A stretch of DNA of 64,000 bases from Ancylostoma caninum (taxonomy: Eukaryota; Nematoda; Chromadorea; Rhabditida; Ancylostomatidae): positions 234,928 to 298,927 of the forward strand of contig JBAJFG010000210.1 of NCBI GenBank assembly GCA_037903475.1. The letters are read 5' to 3'. A program made the translations under genes and the position numbers. Shown one piece after another: positions 57,461-64,000 of the stretch. Below the pieces are notes generated by a model, which was not told where the DNA came from, did no database searches, and saw only the letters and a program-made list of their open reading frames with translations. Within the stretch, counting starts at the first letter, position 1. Each line of letters begins with the position of its first letter.

Positions 57461-58359
57461 TTAGGTTGTCGGAAAAGCTTCCCGCCACTCTTTCTCTTTT
57501 CGCCAATCTTTTCGCAGTTGTTCAGGAACTTTCTATCCAAAACATATATGAAGGCTAGGCAATAGTCTTTTCATAGCGAAATCCCCTCCGCATTCCGTCA
57601 TGGTTATGGCCGGAAAAATCGTCATTGACTGGAAGCATGTTCAACTGCTTTGAGAACTCATAAAACACGGTAACGAAAGCTATGCGGCAAAAAATATACG
57701 TCGTAAGATAAGCGCCTCCACTAGCTCTTGCTGCACTATAAATGTTTGGTTCCACAAGTTTCGGCGATCTCTGCCTGAGATAGTCCAGGGTTTGATCGAC
57801 TGGTGGAGTTGGTTGGAGAGCGCCTCCTGGAGCGGTTTGGAGGGAGTCTGCGGTGTGATGCCCGTGAGCTAGTGAAGGAACTTCAATGCTATCATGATAC
57901 AATAGCTGTTCATCTACATCGTATCAGAGAGACAACGGAATGCGACGCATGCTTTCATGCTGATTTGAGCTGCCACATCCTCAAGTGGTGAGAGATGTGT
58001 GCATAAAGTTTTTGACTTTTCCACAGACTTTCGCTTCGCTCGGCAACTTGGTTACTAGTGACGAGAAGTGGACTTCCTAGGTAAAGCACATGAGAAAGAG
58101 CGGGTGGCTTGGTCGCTGGCAAGCTGATATTCTAGTGTCGAAACGAGAACTGTATCCACAGAAGGCAATGCTCAGTGTTTGGTGAAATTAAAGTGGAACC
58201 ACTCACTCGCAGCTGCTGCCAATAAGCCTCACTGGTACCGCCAGAGTTCCTGTTAATAATAATGCCACCTATATCATATAATTACTGGTTGTGTTGAAAA
58301 AGAAGAATAAATTTGAAAAGACAGCTCAAAAGTGGCGGGAAACTTTTCCGACAACCTAA
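57461..58359 (+). mobile_element. mariner element with both ends, decayed transposase
   Basis: 899 bp between TA dinucleotides. Ends TTAGGTTGTCGGAAAAG (left) and its inverted near-copy (right) extend over about 30 bp into the GCGGGAA block. The plus strand encodes mariner fragments: an N-terminal helix-turn-helix-like lead (MAGKIVIDWKHVQLL), LVTSDEKW containing the second catalytic Asp region, and LYPQKAMLSVW. Multiple stops interrupt it, and the C-terminal part with the third catalytic Asp (YSPDLAP-type motif) is missing, so it is an internally deleted, inactive copy. Confidence 0.88.
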
Positions 58360-60403
58360 TATTCAGACATTCGCTCAGCTCTAGGCTCGGCCTTGAGCAG
58401 CACTAGCTTTATGGCTTTTCGAGAAGAGCTGCTAATTTGAGAGTTCTTTATCATCACCAATAGAATTCCGGTCATATAGTATTCATATAATATCAGCAAT
58501 TGTGTCGAGTCTTGGGCAGATATTGCTGCTAATGTGGGGCGACAGTGCTGCCATAGTGGACCGACAGTGCTGCCAATTTAAGGTCCGCGGCCCCCCGCGG
58601 ACCTCAAGGTGGCAGCACTATTGGCTATCGTGCTGCCCCAACTCTGAAATTTTCTGATGGTCAAATGGTCGAAAAATTCATGAAAAATTTATTACCAACA
58701 AAAATACAGATTCGATCAGAATACACACTAAAACGAATAATAAGCATGCTTAGAGCGCCGTTAAGCTCCAGTAACGTCAGAAAAAACAGTTTTTCATAAA
58801 AATGCTAAAAATGCTCTAATAGCAAAAATATCAAGAAATACACATCAAACTGGGTGTCTTGGGTCAGGCTAACCAAAATCTGCAATGAAATCCAATTCTG
58901 TCGATGCCCAAGACACCCAAAAAAAAACAACTTCAGAATTCAGGATGAAGGTAGGAAATTTTGGGCAAAAAAGAAGTGAAATGAGGAAAACACTCACGAT
59001 CTCGTTACAATGAAAAAGCCGAAAATTTCCTAAAAACGTAAAGTACATACAATTATCAAGCGTAATCAATATCTTCAACAGTTCGGACAAGATTAGGAAA
59101 TTTTGGGCTTGGAATTAAGTTAAACTGTAATCTCGGCATAAAAAAGCCCAAAATCCCCTAAAGCATAAAACTAAATATGTACAAATTTTAATTTTAATAT
59201 TTTTTTATTTTAATAATCAATGTCTTCTAAAATCGCGTGAGTAGAGCGACCAGTAAATAAAATAATGACCGGTAAGTGAGCAAACAGTGAGGTATGTGCG
59301 ATGAGAAAAATTACAAAAAATAGTTAGCGCACGTGCACTCCTCACAACAAGTTTATCGTTCTCGTAAATTCTAAAAAAACTTCCTTCTAGAAAACTTCCT
59401 ACTCACCAAGTGCACCTGTGCTAAAAATCCAACAGAAGGCAAAAAGTTGAGGCAAAAATCCAAAACATTCAGGCAAAGCCCTCGCGTTTTCGGCACCAGT
59501 ATCGAAAGAAGTGAGGATTTCATCGGAATGACTGAGGGTAGAGGAAAAAGTGAGGTCAGAGATGGGTGACACAAGGTTGAGGAGTGGTAGTCGTCGGAGT
59601 TAATCAGTTTCGGGAATTAGAGGGGCGTGGCAAGCAGGTAGTTCAGGCTAAGGAGGTGAGAGCGGCAGCGGGATATCGAAATCGAGGCAAATTAAAAAAT
59701 GCAGCGAAGCACGACAAATCCGAGAAGAGGGCGACGTAGATTGGGTATCAATTCTTAGAGTGATGAAAACGAGACAAGACCGTTTAAACGACAAATCCGG
59801 GTAGATCGGCCTAGGAATAACGTCCCAGGAAATAGGAAAAAAGCGACGGAACCCTGCACAATGGTGGAGATCTTGAATCAGTTCCAGAGACAGGTAGAAA
59901 GATCGAAAAATCAATCCAGATCGGCGAGTGAAGGCAGCAACGTCGGAGAAATGTTAGAAATCAAAGATGGAGCAGTAGAATAAAAACGGCACATCCGGGA
60001 TGTGAGATCAGCTGGAGTCAGCGAAAAAAAAAAACTCAGCAGAAAATCTCAGGTAGATTTTGCAACGTTTTTGATGAGTCAAAATTCAAGTTATAGTCAA
60101 AAAACTCAGATTCAATCCATGGTTCAAGTCAAGGACAAAAAAGTCAGAGTCAGTCCATGTTTTAAAGCTCAAAAATCATTCCAAAAGAAAAAAATTCTCT
60201 TCAAGTGTGAGTCAAATCAGAAAAAAATCATGGGGGAGACTTCGAGATCGGGAAACAAACAGAAACGAATGAAAGCAATAAAATTAGCAAAAGGAAGTAG
60301 CTGACCGACAGAAAACCAATTAAGGCATAGGAAGTTCCGGGCTACAGTCCTTCGGTCACGGAATTGAAAAGTTCTGTTTGCTTCCCTCTCCCTCCGTCGT
60401 CCA
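58360..60403. other. Region 3' of the LRR-like gene; no gene seen
   Basis: Contains the 58581 hairpin and a hairpin GGGTGTCTTGGG/CCCAAGACACCC (58854-58920), with AAATTTTGGGC words repeated at 58957 and 59097. Purine-rich on the plus strand from 59400 to 60300. Confidence 0.5.
58581..58604. repeat. Perfect 10-bp stem, 4-nt loop hairpin
   Basis: AGGTCCGCGG, loop CCCC, CCGCGGACCT. Flanked by repeats of CGACAGTGCTGCCA (58530-58575) and inverted GGCAGCAC (58611). Confidence 0.8.
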
Positions 60404-62192
60404 CTAATCACTAATTCCATCACCTGAGATGTCATCAATCTGCAAATAAAAAAATTTGGAAGCTCTCACATAGCTACTAAGTCAAAACCTAACTTACCTT
60501 TTCTTGGCTGCGTGCTGGGATGGAGAAGCGTCGGCGTTTCTAAATCAATTTAACGGTAGAAAGCAGATCTCAAAATTTTGAGAAAAGGTGATAAAAGAAT
60601 AAAAAGTAGACTCACTGATTTAGGACGTAGTCTCTCCTCCACCAGAACGTACTGGCGAATGTCGGCCCTGCAAGTAGGACTCGAATCGGTTTCTAGTGCT
60701 TGTAAAAACCCTCTATACTCACATGGCTCTGGCAATTGCGGCCCCGCATTCGTGTGTCCACCTCACACGACAGTCCCTATGGTACTGGAGAGCTGACGAC
60801 CTTGACGCGTTATCTGGGCCCAGCCCCAACCAAAATCTGAAGTTAAGATCTACTAGAAGCAAATCATTGTTTATCAAGTCTAATTTTTTAGTCTCACTCA
60901 GTCACCAGTCACCCTGACCACGCGCGTTCGCAGCAACGAGTTCGTCCAATTTCAAATGCCTAGTGAAATAAGAAGTTTTGTGTGATCCAGGACGACTGTG
61001 AATGAATGATTGCAAAAACTAACGAATTTTCCCTCACATTAAGATGGAGTAGATTAGGGAATTTTGCGGCAAGCAATTTCCAGGGATTGCGAAAGAGATT
61101 TCTGCGAAAACAGACGTATTTCACCGAATCCGCGGAGAATTGAATGCGATCCAAATCAGAATCCTCCAGCGAACATCCCTCGAAATTCAATGACTGCAAA
61201 GTAGATGGGTCAGCTGCGCACACGAGAAGTTGAATGCAAAGACGAAAAGTAATCGTGATGCATCATCCGCACAGTTCTTCTTTTTAAAAGAAAATGGGCG
61301 ATTGCGCATTTCAAAAAGAAGAACATGCAATCGCCTATGCCAAAGTGAGTGAGAAGAATTCACACACTTAAAGGCAGCAAGAGCCGAAATCCTCGACTCC
61401 GAGCTGAGGTGCGGGTGGTGAAGTACAGACTCAGCACATCATAAATGTGAAACGAACACAGACAATGATGGCTTACCTGCAGAGAAAATGGAACATTCGT
61501 CGCGAACACGCCTGGCCGTGTTCGCGCGCGGACGAGTTTTCCCCGGCGCGAAAACCACCGCGGCGCGTGGTTTTGGACGAGTCCCGCCATGAAACCCTGT
61601 GAATTGAATGCATTTCGTTTTCCCTTTGCGCCAAAGCCCGCACCGCAATGGCTTTTGCGCCGGGGAAAACTCGTCCGCGCGCGAACACGGCCAGGCGTGT
61701 TCGCGACGAATGTTCCATTTTCTCTGCAGGTAAGCCATCATTGTCTGTGTTCGTTTCACATTTATGATGTGCTGAGTCTGTACTTCATCACCCACAGTTC
61801 AGCTCGGAGTCGAGGATTTCAGCGCCTGCTGCCTTTAAGCGAATATCAAGGAAAAATCCTATAGAAAAAGTTCTTCTGAAAAGTTTGGTATGGTTCCATC
61901 ATTTGAATGACATGGAAGAAGAATGCGGATGATAAGGATGATGATGGAAACAGAGATGGATGAGACGAAAGAGCAAACGTTGGAACTCCGAATCGAACAA
62001 AAACTTCCAAAAAAGTCGGAGTTCACTGTTTTCATTGAAGTTGAGGTTTCAAAAAAAGAACTCACTTCGACATTTCGGTAGACCCATATGTTGTTGATGA
62101 TGTCCAGCGCCCTCGTCCTGTCGTCCACGTGCTCAATATCCAAGATCTTGACTTCCAGCTCGCCCATATTCGCGCCGTCACACGATTGCCAC
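60404..62192 (-). CDS. C-terminal part of an unidentified LRR-like protein (six exons, 5' incomplete)
   Basis: Six minus-strand exons join in phase: 62066-62192, 61038-61193, 60723-60784, 60616-60667, 60498-60539 and 60404-60439, the last ending in TAG. Splice sites are good (TTTTCAG, TTTGCAG acceptors; GTGAGT and GTAAGT donors). The join of the first two gives WVYRNVESLNFEGCSLEDSD, then SVKYVCFRRN and PNLLHLN, a leucine-rich-repeat-like spacing. The tail is basic and Ser-rich (KRRRFSIPARSQEK) and ends GDGISD. About 157 residues are visible. I do not recognise the protein and give no function; nuclear localisation from the KRRRF patch would be speculation. A family A repeat (61372-61834) sits in the intron between the first two exons. 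Confidence 0.75.
61372..61834. mobile_element. Foldback element A, copy 3 (in an intron of the LRR-like gene)
   Basis: 463 bp between TTAA sites (61368-61371, 61835-61838), same length as copy 1. The central region is in opposite orientation relative to copy 1 as judged from the CCATGAAACCC block. Confidence 0.85.
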
Positions 62193-62780
62193 CTGAAAAA
62201 TTCCAAAATTAGAACAATGCCAGCGGACGCGCACATAAAAACAACGAAGGAATGAGTAGGAAGCGACAGAAGATGAGAGAGAAGCGTAGAAAGGAGAAAC
62301 AAAAAAGATTGAAGAAAATTAGTGAGCGAGGAGTTGCGCGCCAAAAAACAGTTCTTGCAGCACAGTGGCAGCGGTGCTGTAAAAAATTTTGCCGTTTTTG
62401 AGTGCGCGGCAACTGTTCGGTACTGCCACTAAACTTGGCAGCACTGTATAACATTTCCAGCACTGTCGAACTTGTGGGGCCGAATGGGCGGGACGATGGG
62501 CGGAACAGGCCTCGCCCACCGGGACTAGTGCTGCTCGAATGTCTGAGTAAATGGCCGTTTCGTTACCTTTACCATACAGGTGATTAGGTTTGTATAATAA
62601 ACTATAAGTTTAAATAATGAGGTCCTCCCTGAACTCATCAATATTGTGAGGAGAACCTTATTTTACACTTCATTAGAATAAAAAGTAATTGGCCTAAACT
62701 TCCATTCAGTGGCGCAGGGTTAGAGAATATATGTAGTAGGGAAAGGAATTAGGAATGAATAAAGGTGAGTGGTAAACAAC
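62193..62780. other. 5' side of the LRR-like gene; no further exon assigned
   Basis: The exon at 62066-62192 needs an upstream exon ending in phase 2, but I cannot pick one before the microsatellite. Confidence 0.4.
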
Positions 62781-62845
62781 GTATGTATGTATGTATGTAT
62801 GTATGTATGTATGTATGTATGTATGTATGTATGTATGTATGTATG

Positions 62846-62876
<31 letters not shown>

Positions 62877-62928
62877 CGTATGTATGTATGTATGTATGTA
62901 ACGTATGTATGTATGTATGTATGTAACG

Positions 62929-62959
<31 letters not shown>

Positions 62960-63271
62960 CGTATGTATGTATGTATGTATGTATGTAACGTATGTATGTA
63001 TGTATGTATGTATGTAACGTATGTATGTATGTATGTATGTATGTATGTATGTATGTATGTATGTATGTATGTATGTATGTATGTATGTATGTATGTATGT
63101 ATGTATGTATGTATGTATGTATGTATGTATGTATGTATGTATGTATGTATGTATGTATGTATGTATGTATGTATGTATGTATGTATGTATGTATGTATGT
63201 ATGTATGTATGTATGTATGTATGTATGTATGTATGTATGTATGTATGTATGTATGTATGTATGTATGTATG

Positions 63272-63302
<31 letters not shown>

Positions 63303-63458
63303 CGTATGTATGTATGTATGTATGTAACGTATGTATGTATGTATGTATGTAACGTATGTATGTATGTATGTATGTATGTAACGTATGTATGTATGTATGT
63401 ATGTAACGTATGTATGTATGTATGTATGTAACGTATGTATGTATGTATGTATGTAACG

Positions 63459-63489
<31 letters not shown>

Positions 63490-64000
63490 CGTATGTATGT
63501 ATGTATGTATGTAACGTATGTATGTATGTATGTATGTAACGTATGTATGTATGTATGTATGTAACGTATGTATGTATGTATGTATGTAACGTATGTATGT
63601 ATGTATGTAACGTATGTATGCATGTATGTATGTAACGTATGTATGTATGTATGTATGTAAGGTATGTATGTATGTATGTATGTAACGTATGTATGTATGT
63701 ATGTATGTAACGTATGTATGTATGTATGTATGTAACGTATGTATGTATGTATGTATGTAACGTATGTATGTATGTATGTATGTAACGTATGTATGTATGT
63801 ATGTATGTAACGTATGTATGTATGTAACGTATGTATGTATGTATGTATGTAACGTATGTATGTATGTATGTATGTAACGTATGTATGTATGTATGTATGT
63901 AACGTATGTATGTATGTATGTATGTATGTAACGTATGTATGTATGTATGTATGTAACGTATGTATGTATGTATGTATGTAACGTATGTATGTATGTATGT
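62781..64000. repeat. TATG microsatellite with regular TAACG interruptions
   Basis: Begins after CAAC at 62780 and runs off the window. A pure TATG stretch spans about 63019-63300. Elsewhere TAACG occurs every 21-33 bp, most often 25, giving a higher-order unit. The long open frames (Met-Tyr-Val-Cys or His-Thr-Tyr-Ile) are artefacts. Confidence 0.97.

Noticed and set aside
60277..60282. Polyadenylation signal for the LRR-like gene
   Set aside because: The AATAAA is on the plus strand, while the gene is on the minus strand.
62706..63623. 305-codon minus-strand frame of repeated His-Thr-Tyr-Ile and plus-strand Met-Tyr-Val-Cys frames
   Set aside because: Translation of the TATG microsatellite; no start context, splice sites or composition of a protein.

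Overview
The window looks like nuclear DNA of a nematode, most likely a clade V strongylid (hookworm-type) parasite. The reasoning is inference from three things: a split gene with short exons and long introns whose product matches the KDM6/UTX TPR domain; an RTE-type LINE of the kind common in strongylid genomes; and dense, layered mariner, Tc-like, hAT-like and TTAA-target elements. I found no bacterial operons, CRISPR array or origin. Most of the sequence is mobile-element debris.

Layout. (1) 9504-20363, minus strand: nine phase-consistent exons encode the N-terminal TPR part of a UTX (KDM6) histone H3K27 demethylase, beginning with a first coding exon at 20250-20363. The JmjC part was not found and probably lies beyond base 1. 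Exon 5 is 260 nt where 261 is expected. Intron 1 carries a broken Ty3/Gypsy LTR element (15840-20063) in the opposite orientation. (2) 20.4-30 kb: repeats, including three families (A, B, C) flanked by TTAA and in two places sharing one TTAA, a hAT-like MITE with a perfect 8-bp target duplication, and a 1.5-kb inverted-repeat element. A possible first exon of another gene is at 29963-30129 (minus). (3) 30-44 kb: no confident gene. Two inverted copies of a 1.42-kb hAT-like element (34337-35754, 37085-38511) have perfect 8-bp target duplications; a third, older copy (from 42866) contains a nested MITE. (4) 44.7-47 kb: a dead CR1/Jockey-like LINE split by a tandem duplication that brackets a tRNA-Gln(CUG)-like gene, and by a minisatellite. 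(5) 48.5-58.4 kb: two elements with C-rich interiors and inverted ends, a long foldback, a dead RTE element, two dead mariners, a 362-bp tandem duplication and a candidate two-exon gene fragment. (6) 60404-62192, minus: six phase-consistent exons form the 3' end of an unidentified protein with a leucine-rich-repeat-like segment. (7) 62781-64000: a long TATG array with TAACG interruptions at about 25-bp spacing.

How it fits together: the two supported protein genes are both on the minus strand and everything between them is repeat-derived. I saw no gene cluster acting as a pathway. The unusual content is architectural: TTAA-chained insertions, a MITE family whose ends are themselves perfect palindromes, an inverted pair of young hAT-like copies, and a retroelement shortened through microhomology with its own LTR.
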